From Niabella sp. (GTDB lineage Bacteria; Bacteroidota; Bacteroidia; Chitinophagales; Chitinophagaceae): a DNA stretch of 64,000 bases. How positions within the stretch are numbered: the stretch's first letter is position 1; every line of letters begins with the position of its first letter. The notes below the pieces were generated by a model that was not told the DNA's origin, searched no databases, and was given only the letters and a program-made list of their open reading frames with translations. The DNA lies in assembly GCA_017744715.1 (NCBI GenBank), contig JAGIAT010000004.1, forward strand, positions 248,001 to 312,000, given 5' to 3'. Below are positions 16,897 through 26,935 of this stretch, one piece after another. Both the position numbers and the translations under genes were made by a program.

Positions 16897-18909
16897 TTAC
16901 TGTCCGGATCCACGAGGCGGAATGATAAAGGATAAGGGCTTTTTAAAGAAATGCCGGATAATGACCCGGATCAGCTCCGGATAACGCCGCAATTGAATGC
17001 CTCTTGATTTTACGGCTACAAAAAAAGCCAGCGAAAAACTCACCAGGAAATTAAAGAAGCCGATCCCTAAAACGCCCAGGAACACCGCTAACAGATAATG
17101 CGCCGGCACAGCCCGTATGCCCAAGCCGTAAACGCCTATCGCCATATTACCCGATGAAATGGTAATATGCCGGATATCGAAGGGCACGCCGAATATTTTA
17201 CCCACGTTGGCGGCCATACCTAAAAAAAATCCCAGGCTGATGTTTCCGGCATACGCGCCGGCATTCTTTTCAATAAAACCGGCCCACCATCCTCTTTTTT
17301 GGGCAGACGTGCTGCCGTACAATCCCGGGTGATGTGCCAGCCGGCCGGCGATATTGCTAAAACGGATTTTATTCTGTACATAGCCTGCAATGATGCCGCT
17401 TAAGAATAAAAACACGCCGGTATTACAGGCATACAGCAGCGAGAGGCTTTGAAAAGGATGCTGCTCCTGCAGCAGCCGGAAGGCTGCTTCTCCGGATACC
17501 AGCTTTCTTCCGGCTATTTGATGATAGGCCCATGCCAGCAGGTAGGTGCCCGGAAATACAATGATAAGATTTCCTACGAAAGAGGCCGTTTGGCTCCGGA
17601 TCACTTTGGCCACCGTAAGGGCCAGGCTTTGAAGATCGGGCTGGCCGAGACTCTTTTTCGAGTCCAGCGAAACCGCCACCGCATTGGCCGTAAAGGCCGG
17701 CTGTTTGGTAGCCAGTGTGGAGCCTGTCTGGTCAATCAGCACAAATCCGGTACTGTAGTTTACACTGTACCAGAAGCCCTGCCAGAAATAGGCATAGTGC
17801 AGCTTGCTCAGGATATTTTTAACAATTGCCACAAAGCAGATGATGAACCCGCCCCACATGGCACTTACCAGCATATTCAGGTAATCCCTGCGGGTAGTGG
17901 TAATGTATTTACCTCCCTTTTGTCCTTTATGTTCGGCAATTTGATACGCAATATAACCAACGCCCTGTGAAATAAACTGGCGGATACTGTTCTTGAGATT
18001 CTCATTGCGCACCAGCAGTTTAAAAAGATCCACAAACCGGCCGATATCAAAATGATCATCGTTATCAATCGTGTCCAGCAGGATCTGCATGCGTTCAATA
18101 CGTGCGCTCAGGATCAGCAGCAGATAGCTCTGGCGGATGCTGGTTCCCCGCTGATCCTGGTGCTGACGGATATGCAGGATCTCATTTTCTATTTCAAAAA
18201 GTACAAGCTTCAGCCGGTTGACTACTTCCCGGGTATGATACGGATCGTTCTTTACCTGCTGCAGTTCATGCAAGAGGCGGCTCTGCAGCAGAAAAGGATT
18301 TTCCTGTATCGGATGGATGGGTGCCGTATAACCGGCAATCTCTTTCTCCAGCCCGTTGTTGGCCACCTGGAACGACAATACCGTCAGCGCATCGATCAGG
18401 TGCTCCGTCAAACGCGGATCCTTGGCCTGCAGTGTAAATTGCAGCAATTCAAAAAAACTGATCCAGGTTGCCCGCCGGATCGCCCCGATCCACACATGAT
18501 CCTTCTTCCTGTAAAAGACGCGGTCCAGCACATATACAAAATCGTTCGTATCCTGTTCCCGGGGAAGGATTTTATGTTTCAGTTTGCCCATCAGTTCATC
18601 CCAAAAGCCACTGCTGATGGGAATGCCGCTTTCTGTAAATGCCCCTTCCAGCCGGGTGTTGATCAGTTGCACCAGGATCGCCTGCTGCAGTTTGGAAACA
18701 AGGGCGGGATGTGCTTCCAGGAAAAGGATCATATCCTTCATGCGGGTATCTGCCAGGTGCTGTTCGTTTTTTGGTGGCCGCAGATCGCCGAAAAAAGCAA
18801 TCAGGAAATGAAGACTTTCTTCTTTTGTGGTAACGTCATAGGCCGATTCATTTTCCAGAACCTTTTCACAAAAGCTTTTTTCCTTTTTTTTCCTTTTAAA
18901 TAAATGCAT
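16897..18909 (-). CDS. 'site-specific recombinase' (SpecificRecomb / Gcr) family membrane protein
   Basis: The 670-residue protein has a soluble helical N-terminal half (about 1-340) rich in charged residues. From about 345 on it has several membrane segments, including YLNMLVSAMWGGFIICFVAI and others ending IGFFNFLVSFSLAFFVAVK. The arrangement and the blocks YHQIAGRKLVSGEAAFRLL and GFIEKNAGAYAGNISLGFFLG match the family named after gonococcal Gcr. No catalytic Ser or Tyr recombinase motif is visible, and the membrane architecture argues against a DNA recombinase, so the family name is likely historical. Function is unknown. The neighbouring genes give no clear hint. Confidence 0.75.
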   Translation of the reverse strand: MHLFKRKKKEKSFCEKVLENESAYDVTTKEESLHFLIAFFGDLRPPKNEQHLADTRMKDMILFLEAHPALVSKLQQAILVQLINTRLEGAFTESGIPISSGFWDELMGKLKHKILPREQDTNDFVYVLDRVFYRKKDHVWIGAIRRATWISFFELLQFTLQAKDPRLTEHLIDALTVLSFQVANNGLEKEIAGYTAPIHPIQENPFLLQSRLLHELQQVKNDPYHTREVVNRLKLVLFEIENEILHIRQHQDQRGTSIRQSYLLLILSARIERMQILLDTIDNDDHFDIGRFVDLFKLLVRNENLKNSIRQFISQGVGYIAYQIAEHKGQKGGKYITTTRRDYLNMLVSAMWGGFIICFVAIVKNILSKLHYAYFWQGFWYSVNYSTGFVLIDQTGSTLATKQPAFTANAVAVSLDSKKSLGQPDLQSLALTVAKVIRSQTASFVGNLIIVFPGTYLLAWAYHQIAGRKLVSGEAAFRLLQEQHPFQSLSLLYACNTGVFLFLSGIIAGYVQNKIRFSNIAGRLAHHPGLYGSTSAQKRGWWAGFIEKNAGAYAGNISLGFFLGMAANVGKIFGVPFDIRHITISSGNMAIGVYGLGIRAVPAHYLLAVFLGVLGIGFFNFLVSFSLAFFVAVKSRGIQLRRYPELIRVIIRHFFKKPLSFIIPPRGSGQ

Positions 18910-18996
18910 CCGCTTTTTTTAACCGGCCCCGGAAATATCCGGGTGAAATTCCTGCTTAAAAATAGCAAAACAACGCTTGTGCTGCTGCCCGGTATC

Positions 18997-19878
18997 CTAT
19001 GAAATTATTGTTACGGACCAGGTTCTTTCAAAATGCTGACCCGGCTCCAGGCTGTTGATGCCTTCTTTCTTTGTAAAATCCTGACTGGTTCCTACCGTAT
19101 CAGCAATACCGCACCAGGGTTCAATACATACAAAATCGGCTCCCGGCGCCGCCCATATACCCAGGTAGGGAAATCCCTCCCAGGTGAAAGCAAATCCCTT
19201 GCCGTTCTTATCGGAGCGCAGTGCCAGCTTCCGCGACTTAAGGTCTTTCAGCACCACGGCATCTTTTGCAAACAACCCTTTATTTAAACGCAGGATGTTG
19301 GTATTGTTAAAAAAAGGAACGGAATCCTGCGCCAGCAGGCCGCCCGCTTCAATGGGCCATCGTCCGGCGTCTTCTTTTTCAGCAAATTCGAGGTAATATT
19401 CTACATAAGCATCCCCTTTAAACAGCGGTAACTTAAATGCAGGATGTCCGCCCACAGAAAACCACATTGTTTTATTGCCGGTATTGTGCACGTCATAGGT
19501 TACGTTCAGCGTTCTTCCTTCAAGCTGGTATTTGATTTTAAAGTCAAATTCAAAAGGATATAATTTTAATGTTTCCGCAGTGCTTTTCAGCAAGAATACC
19601 AATTCATCGGCCAGTTGCCCTACCACTGAAAAGTCCATTTCACGCGCAAAACCATGCCGGTTCAGCTGATACCATTGCCCTTCATACTGATAGGTATTGT
19701 CTTTAAGTGCGCCCACAATCGGAAATAACGCGGGCGAATGTTTGCCCCATACTTCAGGGTCGCCACTCCACATATACTCCTGCCCGGTACTTCTGTCAAT
19801 CAGACTTTGCAGTTCTGCACCTTTTTCTGAAACAGCGATCTTCACTACGCTGTTTTCTATCTGGTATATTTTTGCCAT
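18997..19878 (-). CDS. aldose 1-epimerase-like protein (LacX / YeaD type)
   Basis: The 293-residue cytoplasmic protein has the galactose-mutarotase beta-sandwich signature with YMWSGDPEVWGKHSPALFPI near the start, LNRHGFARE (substrate-binding His), and FSVGGHPAFKLP (second conserved His). IEPWCGIADTVG near the C-terminus carries the catalytic Glu region. It most resembles the LacX/YeaD subgroup of hexose epimerases. It would interconvert alpha and beta anomers of a sugar or sugar phosphate. It lies just downstream of the sulfatase-rich locus and on the same strand, so it could serve sugar catabolism from that locus, though a 102-base gap separates them. Confidence 0.87.
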   Translation of the reverse strand: MAKIYQIENSVVKIAVSEKGAELQSLIDRSTGQEYMWSGDPEVWGKHSPALFPIVGALKDNTYQYEGQWYQLNRHGFAREMDFSVVGQLADELVFLLKSTAETLKLYPFEFDFKIKYQLEGRTLNVTYDVHNTGNKTMWFSVGGHPAFKLPLFKGDAYVEYYLEFAEKEDAGRWPIEAGGLLAQDSVPFFNNTNILRLNKGLFAKDAVVLKDLKSRKLALRSDKNGKGFAFTWEGFPYLGIWAAPGADFVCIEPWCGIADTVGTSQDFTKKEGINSLEPGQHFERTWSVTIIS

Positions 19879-19980
19879 AGCATGCCAATTTGAACATTAA
19901 ACGGAAAATATACCAATTTAGTATCTGTTTTTGCAATAAATTCCTGTTTTTCAATGTCTGACAATTGTAAAAAATCCAGA

Positions 19981-21417
19981 CTATTCCCGGATATCCCAGT
20001 TGGCGGGCGCTTTGAATGTTGATCGTCCCTGCTCATAGGGAGGTACTTTTTCCGCGGGAATGATCGCCTGGTATTTTTTTGATATATCCAGCAGTGCCTT
20101 TACCTGCTCCGGATAACGGTCTCCCAGGTTTTCCTTTTCGTTGGGATCTTTATCAATGGCAAATAGCTGCGGTGCTGCTGCACCATCAGCATCCGTAGAT
20201 TTGGGTAGTACCAGTTTCCATTCGTCTTTGATCAGTGTACCATTTCCAAGGTAGAAGGTTCGCCTGTCGTTTTTTTGTTCCTGCAGACTTTTCAAAACAG
20301 AGAGCCCGTCATAAGGCTGCGGAGGGGGTGCCTTTATCCCTGCGATCTCGCGGAGCGTGGGAGCAATATCGATATACCCCGTTACCTGGTTGGAGGTCCA
20401 GCCGCCTTTGAACCCGGCCGGCCAACGGATTACGGCAGGCACGCGCACCCCGCCTTCCCATTCCTGAAATTTAAAACCCCGCAAGGGCTGGTTCCGGCCG
20501 CCCTCCTTTTGAGCGGCACCGTTATCGCTCTGGAACAATACCAGGGTGTTTTCATCAATACCCGCTGCCCGGAGTGCCTCCAGGATACGGCCGATACCGG
20601 CATCCATTGCTGTAACCATCGCCGCATAGGTTTGCCGGCGCGTATTGCCTCTTCCTGTTACGCCTTCGGTGCCGGCCTGCTCTTTCCCAAAAACGGGTTT
20701 TGAAGGATCAAATCCATACGAACGGAGATCGGTTTCTTTGGCCTGTAGCGGGCCGTGCGGTGCGTTGTACGCTACGTATAAAAAGAAAGGCCCCTGCTTT
20801 TTATACTTACCGATGCATTGTACCGCTTCTTTTGTGATCAGGTCTGTAGTATAGCCGGTGTCTTTTGATGTTTCCCAATCGTTATGCCAGTCCAGTTCGC
20901 CTTCACGCATATGTGTAAAGTAATCAATCGCTCCGTTGTAATGCCCGTAAAAATGGGTAAACCCGCGGTTCAGGGGCAGGTATTTCCGCCGGGAATGTCC
21001 CAGGTGCCATTTACCGATTGCTGCCCGGTTCTTATAACCGGCCTGTGCCAGCATCTGCGGCAGGAATTCGGCTGCTGTATCTACACCAAAATCCAGCCAC
21101 GGGGCGATCACGTTTTCCCGCAATCCATAGCGCTCCGGCAGCCGCCCGGTCATAATGCCGGTGCGGGTGGGCGAACAGATCGGGCTTACATAATACCGGT
21201 TCAGCACCACACCTTCCCGTGCCAGCTGATCGATATGCGGCGTACGGATCTCACTGCCATGAAAACCTACATCTCCCCAACCCATATCATCGGCTACAAT
21301 AATGACAATATTGGGCGGTGCCTGCTGGGCGCGGGCCTGAAGCAACCAAAAAGAACACAGGAACAGGAGGCAGGCGCTAGGCCTGATCTTTCCGGAAAAC
21401 GGAATCTTTATATGCAT
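19981..21417 (-). CDS. secreted S1 sulfatase, arylsulfatase-B-like
   Basis: The 478-residue protein has a signal peptide (cleavage near Ala30) and the S1 sulfatase core. Metal ligands are in IIVADDMGWGDVGFHG. The formylglycine motif is CSPTR at Cys81, matching CxPxR; GKWHLGH carries the Lys and His of the active site, and LFQSDNGA carries further metal ligands. The blocks IRTPHIDQLAREGV and LPLNRGFTHFYGHYNGA resemble human arylsulfatase B, an N-acetylgalactosamine-4-sulfatase, but the bacterial substrate cannot be read from this. It should hydrolyse a sulfate ester on a polysaccharide in the periplasm after formylglycine maturation. Its first 41 bases overlap the end of the hybrid regulator gene. 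Confidence 0.9.
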   Translation of the reverse strand: MHIKIPFSGKIRPSACLLFLCSFWLLQARAQQAPPNIVIIVADDMGWGDVGFHGSEIRTPHIDQLAREGVVLNRYYVSPICSPTRTGIMTGRLPERYGLRENVIAPWLDFGVDTAAEFLPQMLAQAGYKNRAAIGKWHLGHSRRKYLPLNRGFTHFYGHYNGAIDYFTHMREGELDWHNDWETSKDTGYTTDLITKEAVQCIGKYKKQGPFFLYVAYNAPHGPLQAKETDLRSYGFDPSKPVFGKEQAGTEGVTGRGNTRRQTYAAMVTAMDAGIGRILEALRAAGIDENTLVLFQSDNGAAQKEGGRNQPLRGFKFQEWEGGVRVPAVIRWPAGFKGGWTSNQVTGYIDIAPTLREIAGIKAPPPQPYDGLSVLKSLQEQKNDRRTFYLGNGTLIKDEWKLVLPKSTDADGAAAPQLFAIDKDPNEKENLGDRYPEQVKALLDISKKYQAIIPAEKVPPYEQGRSTFKAPANWDIRE

Positions 21418-24400
21418 GGTCTGACAAATATTTTTCTACAAATTCGCTGGGTGTTACGCCAAACTGAAGCGTAAAACATTTGGTAAAATAAGAGGGTGAA
21501 TTAAAACCGGTACGGTACCCGGCTTCTGAAACATTACACCTGCCGGATAATAATAACTTGGCGGCTTCTTTTAAACGGATCACCCGGATGAATTCATTCG
21601 GACTGTTTCCTGAAATCGCTTTTAGTTTTTTATGCAATGTGGAACGGCTCATAGCCACCGCCTTGCTGAGCTCTTCTACCGATAACTGGTAATCATCCAG
21701 GCGCTCTTCAATGATAGCGGTGATCTTTTCTATAAATACCTGGTCGCTGGGATTATTGTACAGCGTGTCGGCTTCCACAAAGGGGTGGGCACTGAATTTT
21801 TCTTTCAGGCGGGCCCTTGTTTCCAGCAGGTTCTTTATCGTTGCCCTCACCTGTTTCCATTTGAAGGGCTTCATAATGTATGCATCGGCACCGCTTTCCA
21901 GCGCCTGCAACTCAGCATCCGTGGTACTTCTGGCCGTAAGCAGCACTACCGGCACATGGCTGCTGCTGATCTGTTCCCTGATCCGCCGGCAGAGCGTAAT
22001 ACCATCCATTTCAGGCATCATCACATCGGACAATACCAGTTCGATCTGCCGGGCCTGCAAAATACCCAGTGCTTCCTTTCCATTGATTGCACAACAGGTA
22101 TGATAGCCCTCGGCCTTGAGACTGGCCGAAATAAAATCGAGCATATTCAGATCATCCTCCACTACCAGAATGGTTGGGCCTCCGGCGTCACCGTCTGTTG
22201 CAGCTTCCCCCGCCGGCAACGCTGATGCCTCATCCTTTACAACGGTTTCAAAAGGAAGCATGAGCATAAATGTTGTAAAGCCATCTTTTCCGTTTACGGC
22301 GGTTAATGCCCCTGAATGTTTCTCCGCCAGTGCTTTTGCCAGCGAAAGCCCGATACCGGTGCCGCCGATGTTGTTCAGCTGCCCGCCCGTACCTGCCACC
22401 TTGTAAAAGGGTTTAAACACTGCCGTCAGTTCCGCTTCGGGTATACCGATGCCGTCATCTTTTATCTGAACGGAGACCGCCCCTTTACCCTTCGCATCCG
22501 GTTTCTGCTGACTTACCCGGAGCTCTACAGTTGTTGCCGCGAATTTAAAGGCATTCATCAGGAGATTGTTAAGGATCTTCTGCAGCGCCTCGGGATCTGC
22601 ATCAATCGTAAGCCGGTCTACATCTGTTGTTAACAGGAACTGCAGTTTCTTTTGCACGGCAATGGCACCAAAGCGGGCATACAGTGCCTGTACAAAAGAG
22701 ATCAGTTCTACCGGTTCCTTGCGTATGGTATAAATATCACTCTCGATCCTTCGAAAATCGAGCAACTGGTTCACCAGCGACTGGAGGCGTTCACTGTTTT
22801 CCTCCATCACCTTCAGTTGTTTCCGCTGCTCACTCTGGAGCGCTGCCTCCTTCAGGTTCTCCAGGGGCGCCATGATCAGCGAAAGCGGGGTACGTATTTC
22901 ATGTGCCATGGTGGTAAAGAAATCCATTTTCTGCTGATAGAATTCCTTTTCCCGCTGCACTTTCATTTTTTCCAGCCGTACTTCATTTTTCCGGATCTCG
23001 CGCCGTTTATAATAGTTGCGCAATAAGAAAACGGCCGCCACCAGCAATGCTGCGTACAGGATATAGGCCAGGTTGGTCCTGTAAAACGGAGGCCGCACCC
23101 GCACCCCTACCGATATTGTTTTATCGTTCCAGTTACCATAGATATCGGTGGCTTTTACTTTAAATGTATAGGTGCCGGGCGGCAGGTTGGTATAGGTAGC
23201 TATCCGCTGCGTACCTACATTGTTCCACTGGTTATCGAACCCCTCCATTTTGTAGGCATATTTTATTTTTCCGGGGTCTTTAAAATCCAGCAGTGCATAT
23301 TCAAAACTAATGACCGACTGCCGGTACGATAACTGGATTTTATGCGTAAACCCAATCAGCTGCTGCAGGACACTTTTTTTATCATCCAAGTCCGGCTCAT
23401 GATCAAAGATCTTAAAGCTGGTGAGAATGAGGTTGCTTCCGGACGTTGCTGTACGGATCTTTTCCGGGTAGAATGCATTAAACCCATTGATGCCTCCCAG
23501 GAAAATGCGGCCATCCCGGGCGCGGTAATAGGCGTTATAATTATAGAGTTTTCCCTGCAGGCTGTTGAGCCCGGTATACGACCATACCTTCGCTTCTTTC
23601 TCCGAGAAGCGGAGTAACCCGTTATTGGTAGAAAGCCATAAATAACCCTGGTCATCCGGCACAATCCCAAACACCACATTGCTGATGCCCTGTTCCTGCC
23701 CGTACCGTTTAAATTTATCGGTACTTTTATCCAGCCTGTTCAACCCGCCGCCATCGGTACCGGCCCACAGCCGGCCTTCCGGATCATCGTACAGGGAAAT
23801 GATCTTATTGGAACTGATCGATTCCGCATCACGCGCTGTACGGAACTGCTGCCATTTACCGGTTTTAAAATCTTTCTTCAACAGTCCGTTTTCATAGGTC
23901 GCAATCCACAGGCAGCGGTCGGTATCTTCCCACACTTTATAGATACAGCTGTTGTGCAGATCCATATCCGTAACCGTTGTAAATTGCTGCTTTACCGGAT
24001 CAAACATATTCAATCCCTTTACGGTTCCGATCCAAACCACCCCGCTGCGGTCTTCATAAATACTGTAGATACTGTTGGAGCTAATACTACCCGGATCAGC
24101 CGGGTTGTGATGAAACTGTGTAACCACACCGGTGTTCAGATCAACCCTGTTCAATCCCCCGGAAAAAGTACCCACCCAAAGCCGGTTGCTCCGATCCTTG
24201 TATAAGGCATGGATATTGGAATAGGAAAGCGGTTGCGTGTAGGGTGGAAACGGATACTTATAGAATTTACCGGTGGCCGTTTCAAAATAATTGAGTCCGC
24301 CATTCTCTGTGCCCACCCAAAAATTGCCCGGGCGGTCTTCCAGGAAACAGCTTACCGCGCTGCCGGAAAGTCCATCCGCGCTGCCATTGGGATAGTACAG

Positions 24401-25468
24401 CTCAAACGAGGCATCGGCCGGTGAAAAATAATTCACGCCGCCAAAATACGTACCTACCCAGATCCCTCCCTGCCGGTCCTCATAAATAGAATAGATCGCA
24501 TTGTCGCTGATGGTATAAGGATCACCACGGTTATTTTTATAATTTGTAAAGGTGCCTGTAGCCGTGTTCAATACATTCAATCCTTTCTCGGTAGCCACAT
24601 ATACCTGCCCCGGCATGGGCTGATAAATAGCCCGCACAATGTCGTCGCTGATCGATCCGTTGCCGCCTGCACGAAATACCTGGAAGCGCTGTTCTTTCAC
24701 AATCCATTTATTCAATCCCCCGGAGAGCGTGCCGGCCCATATATTGCCTTCGGGATCCTTATAAAGCGAAAGGATGAAGTTGCTGGATAACGTTCCGGTT
24801 GCGGCCTTATGATGCACAAACCGGTTGGCTGCGGGGTCCAGCACATCGATCCCTTCCCCGAATGTGCCCATCCAGATGCGGCCGCCGGCATCTTCCACCA
24901 GTTTCCGTACCTGGTTTAACGAAAGACCGCCGGTACCGGCGCGGTAGTTGCGCACCGTGTTCGTACGGGGATCAAACCGGTATACGCCATTGCTGCGGGT
25001 AGCCACCCAGGTTTCTCCCCTGGAAGACTTCAGGATATCGAAGATCAGATCCTGTTTTGCAAAAGCGATCCGTGTGAATTTTTCGCGGGTCAGGTCAAAG
25101 GAATACAACCCCTCTTCCGTTCCCACCCAAAAGGTGGTACTGCTGATCTTGCAAACAGAATGGATCAGGCTATTGTCTGCATGGTCCTTATCTTCCCGTA
25201 CCTGGTATATTTTAAAGCTATAGCCGTCAAACCGGTTCAACCCGTTCTTGGTACCAAACCAGATGTACCCCTGGTCATCCTGCAGAATATTCCAAACGGT
25301 ATTGGAAGACATGCCGTTCCGGACGCTGTAATTTTTAAACAGCAGTTGCTGGGCGCGCAACAAGGGCGACCACACTACCAGCAACAGTACTAAAACGCAC
25401 AGGCAGCCGTGCTTTATAAAAAGGCGGCAAAAGCCATCCCTGCTGGTGTTATGTACGCCTTCCTTCAA
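21377..25468 (-). CDS. hybrid two-component system regulator (HTCS) of the sulfatase locus
   Basis: This is a one-protein two-component system of the Bacteroidota polysaccharide-locus type. After a signal segment (CLCVLVLLLVVWSPLLRA) come about 14 beta-propeller repeats of the kind IWVGTxxGGLNRxD and then a Y_Y_Y domain (YKMEGFDNQWNNVG). A membrane helix near residue 815, a HisKA box with AHEIRTPLSLIMAPL and an HATPase (DDGIGIP, GGTGIGLSLAK) follow. A receiver with the phosphoacceptor Asp in LSDVMMPEMDG and a C-terminal AraC-type HTH complete it. No in-frame ATG precedes the signal segment. I chose TTG at 25468, just after the upstream sulfatase stop; GTG at 25537 is the alternative. Length is near 1363 residues. 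It should sense an oligosaccharide in the periplasm and activate the locus, possibly through the repeats at 36916-36950. Confidence 0.88.
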   Translation of the reverse strand: MKEGVHNTSRDGFCRLFIKHGCLCVLVLLLVVWSPLLRAQQLLFKNYSVRNGMSSNTVWNILQDDQGYIWFGTKNGLNRFDGYSFKIYQVREDKDHADNSLIHSVCKISSTTFWVGTEEGLYSFDLTREKFTRIAFAKQDLIFDILKSSRGETWVATRSNGVYRFDPRTNTVRNYRAGTGGLSLNQVRKLVEDAGGRIWMGTFGEGIDVLDPAANRFVHHKAATGTLSSNFILSLYKDPEGNIWAGTLSGGLNKWIVKEQRFQVFRAGGNGSISDDIVRAIYQPMPGQVYVATEKGLNVLNTATGTFTNYKNNRGDPYTISDNAIYSIYEDRQGGIWVGTYFGGVNYFSPADASFELYYPNGSADGLSGSAVSCFLEDRPGNFWVGTENGGLNYFETATGKFYKYPFPPYTQPLSYSNIHALYKDRSNRLWVGTFSGGLNRVDLNTGVVTQFHHNPADPGSISSNSIYSIYEDRSGVVWIGTVKGLNMFDPVKQQFTTVTDMDLHNSCIYKVWEDTDRCLWIATYENGLLKKDFKTGKWQQFRTARDAESISSNKIISLYDDPEGRLWAGTDGGGLNRLDKSTDKFKRYGQEQGISNVVFGIVPDDQGYLWLSTNNGLLRFSEKEAKVWSYTGLNSLQGKLYNYNAYYRARDGRIFLGGINGFNAFYPEKIRTATSGSNLILTSFKIFDHEPDLDDKKSVLQQLIGFTHKIQLSYRQSVISFEYALLDFKDPGKIKYAYKMEGFDNQWNNVGTQRIATYTNLPPGTYTFKVKATDIYGNWNDKTISVGVRVRPPFYRTNLAYILYAALLVAAVFLLRNYYKRREIRKNEVRLEKMKVQREKEFYQQKMDFFTTMAHEIRTPLSLIMAPLENLKEAALQSEQRKQLKVMEENSERLQSLVNQLLDFRRIESDIYTIRKEPVELISFVQALYARFGAIAVQKKLQFLLTTDVDRLTIDADPEALQKILNNLLMNAFKFAATTVELRVSQQKPDAKGKGAVSVQIKDDGIGIPEAELTAVFKPFYKVAGTGGQLNNIGGTGIGLSLAKALAEKHSGALTAVNGKDGFTTFMLMLPFETVVKDEASALPAGEAATDGDAGGPTILVVEDDLNMLDFISASLKAEGYHTCCAINGKEALGILQARQIELVLSDVMMPEMDGITLCRRIREQISSSHVPVVLLTARSTTDAELQALESGADAYIMKPFKWKQVRATIKNLLETRARLKEKFSAHPFVEADTLYNNPSDQVFIEKITAIIEERLDDYQLSVEELSKAVAMSRSTLHKKLKAISGNSPNEFIRVIRLKEAAKLLLSGRCNVSEAGYRTGFNSPSYFTKCFTLQFGVTPSEFVEKYLSDHAYKDSVFRKDQA

Positions 25469-25473
25469 TCCAT

Positions 25474-26883
25474 TTACTTTTTTACTTTCTTTTTCACTGC
25501 GGTATCCGGCACTTCCGCATCCACTTCCTTCAGCCACTGATCCAGTTTCTTTTTTAGCTCAGCTGCTTTCCCGGGCATCTGTGCTGCAAGATCGGTTTGT
25601 TCCGAAGGATCATTCTTCAGGTTATATAATTCTGTACGATCCGCTTTATAGAAATATAACAACTTATAGTCTCCATCCCGTACCGCACTGCACATGCGGT
25701 TTACCCAGCGGCCGGTTTCTGAGGGATAGTGCCAGAAGAACGGTTCACGCTCTGCTATGGCTTTTCCTTTCAGCAGCGGCACCATACTTCTGCCGTCCAG
25801 CAGGTTGTGTTTCCGGTTTTTTGTTTGCGCCAGCTCCAGGAAGGTTGGGTAAAAATCCGTAGCCATCACCCGGGTATCAACCGTGGTCTGCGGCCGGATG
25901 GTTGCCGGCCAGCGTGCGATCAGGTTTTCACGGATACCGCCTTCATACAGCCAGGACTTGCCGGCACGCAACGCTCCGTTATTCCCCAGGTGCCATACGC
26001 CCCCGTTGTCGGAGAAAAAAATCACCAATGTGTTTTTATCGATCCCTGCTTTCTTCAGCGTTTCCATAACCGTTCCCACACCGGCGTCGATCCGCTCGAT
26101 CATGGCTGCGAGATAGGGATTATCCAGATGATCCGCCTCATGCCGTTCATTCTGCGGCCCAAACAAGGCTGCTGCTTTTCCTGCGCCATATTTTGCATCA
26201 AACTTCATCTTATATTTTTTTACCAGGTCCTCAGGGGCATCCAGTTTTGTATGTACGCTGTAAAAGGTCAGATAAAGAAAGAATGGCTTCGCTTTATTCC
26301 TCAGGATAAACTCAGACGCTTCGCTGCATTGGCGGTCGGTAAGATATTCTCCTGCTGTACCGGTATCGAAAGTACTGATTTTGTCATACGGGTAAAAATA
26401 ATCCCCGTCTGCGATGTATTTTGTTTCGGATCCGATCACCTCGTCAAAGCCATGCTGCTGCGGGTTTCCCTTCGGGGCATCGAATTTTGTATCGAGGTGC
26501 CATTTGCCAATAATGCCGGTATGATATCCCGCAGCGGACAGGGCCCGGTTAATGGTATAAGATGTTGCGGGGTTCAGGTAGCGGTCGGCATTGTTATCCA
26601 GGAAATCCGTGATCCGTACCCGGGCCGGGTACTGACCGGTCATGATGCCGGCACGTGAGGGCGAACAAATGGGCGCTGCCGAATACGCTTGTGTAAACCG
26701 TGCCCCTTCCCCGGCCAGCTTGTCCAGGTTTGGGGTTTCGTTAAACGTATTTCCATAGCATCCCAGCTCGGCCGACCCCAGGTCATCAGCCATAATAAAA
26801 ATAATATTGGGCCGTTGCTGCGCTTCCGTAACAGTGGTCCACAGGCTTACAACCATTAAAACGAGCCATCTTGTTTTTTTCAT
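25474..26883 (-). CDS. secreted S1 sulfatase
   Basis: The 469-residue protein has a signal peptide (MKKTRWLVLMVVSLWTTVTEA), metal-ligand motif IMADDLGSAELGCYG, formylglycine motif CSPSR (Cys73), GKWHLDTK and FFSDNGG. Its opening blocks (GCYGNTFNETPNLDKLA and AAPICSPSRAGIMTGQYPAR) closely parallel the sulfatase at 37023-38429, so the two are probably paralogues within the locus. The hybrid regulator follows directly, with at most a few bases between the genes. The very basic C-terminal tail (VKKKVKK) is unusual for a periplasmic enzyme. The sulfate position and sugar cannot be read from the sequence. Confidence 0.9.
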   Translation of the reverse strand: MKKTRWLVLMVVSLWTTVTEAQQRPNIIFIMADDLGSAELGCYGNTFNETPNLDKLAGEGARFTQAYSAAPICSPSRAGIMTGQYPARVRITDFLDNNADRYLNPATSYTINRALSAAGYHTGIIGKWHLDTKFDAPKGNPQQHGFDEVIGSETKYIADGDYFYPYDKISTFDTGTAGEYLTDRQCSEASEFILRNKAKPFFLYLTFYSVHTKLDAPEDLVKKYKMKFDAKYGAGKAAALFGPQNERHEADHLDNPYLAAMIERIDAGVGTVMETLKKAGIDKNTLVIFFSDNGGVWHLGNNGALRAGKSWLYEGGIRENLIARWPATIRPQTTVDTRVMATDFYPTFLELAQTKNRKHNLLDGRSMVPLLKGKAIAEREPFFWHYPSETGRWVNRMCSAVRDGDYKLLYFYKADRTELYNLKNDPSEQTDLAAQMPGKAAELKKKLDQWLKEVDAEVPDTAVKKKVKK

Positions 26884-26935
26884 CTTTTTGTGTTCAGGGG
26901 TTTAATTTGAAATCTGTTCCAGCTTTGCCATAAGA

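Noticed and set aside
16897..18909. Reading the SpecificRecomb protein as evidence of a mobile element or inversion system
   Set aside because: There is no catalytic recombinase motif, no inverted target repeats and no mobile-element neighbours.
25729..26658. 309-codon plus-strand frame
   Set aside because: It is antisense to a sulfatase with complete active-site motifs; the low-complexity Cys/His/Phe-rich product is typical of reverse-strand translation.
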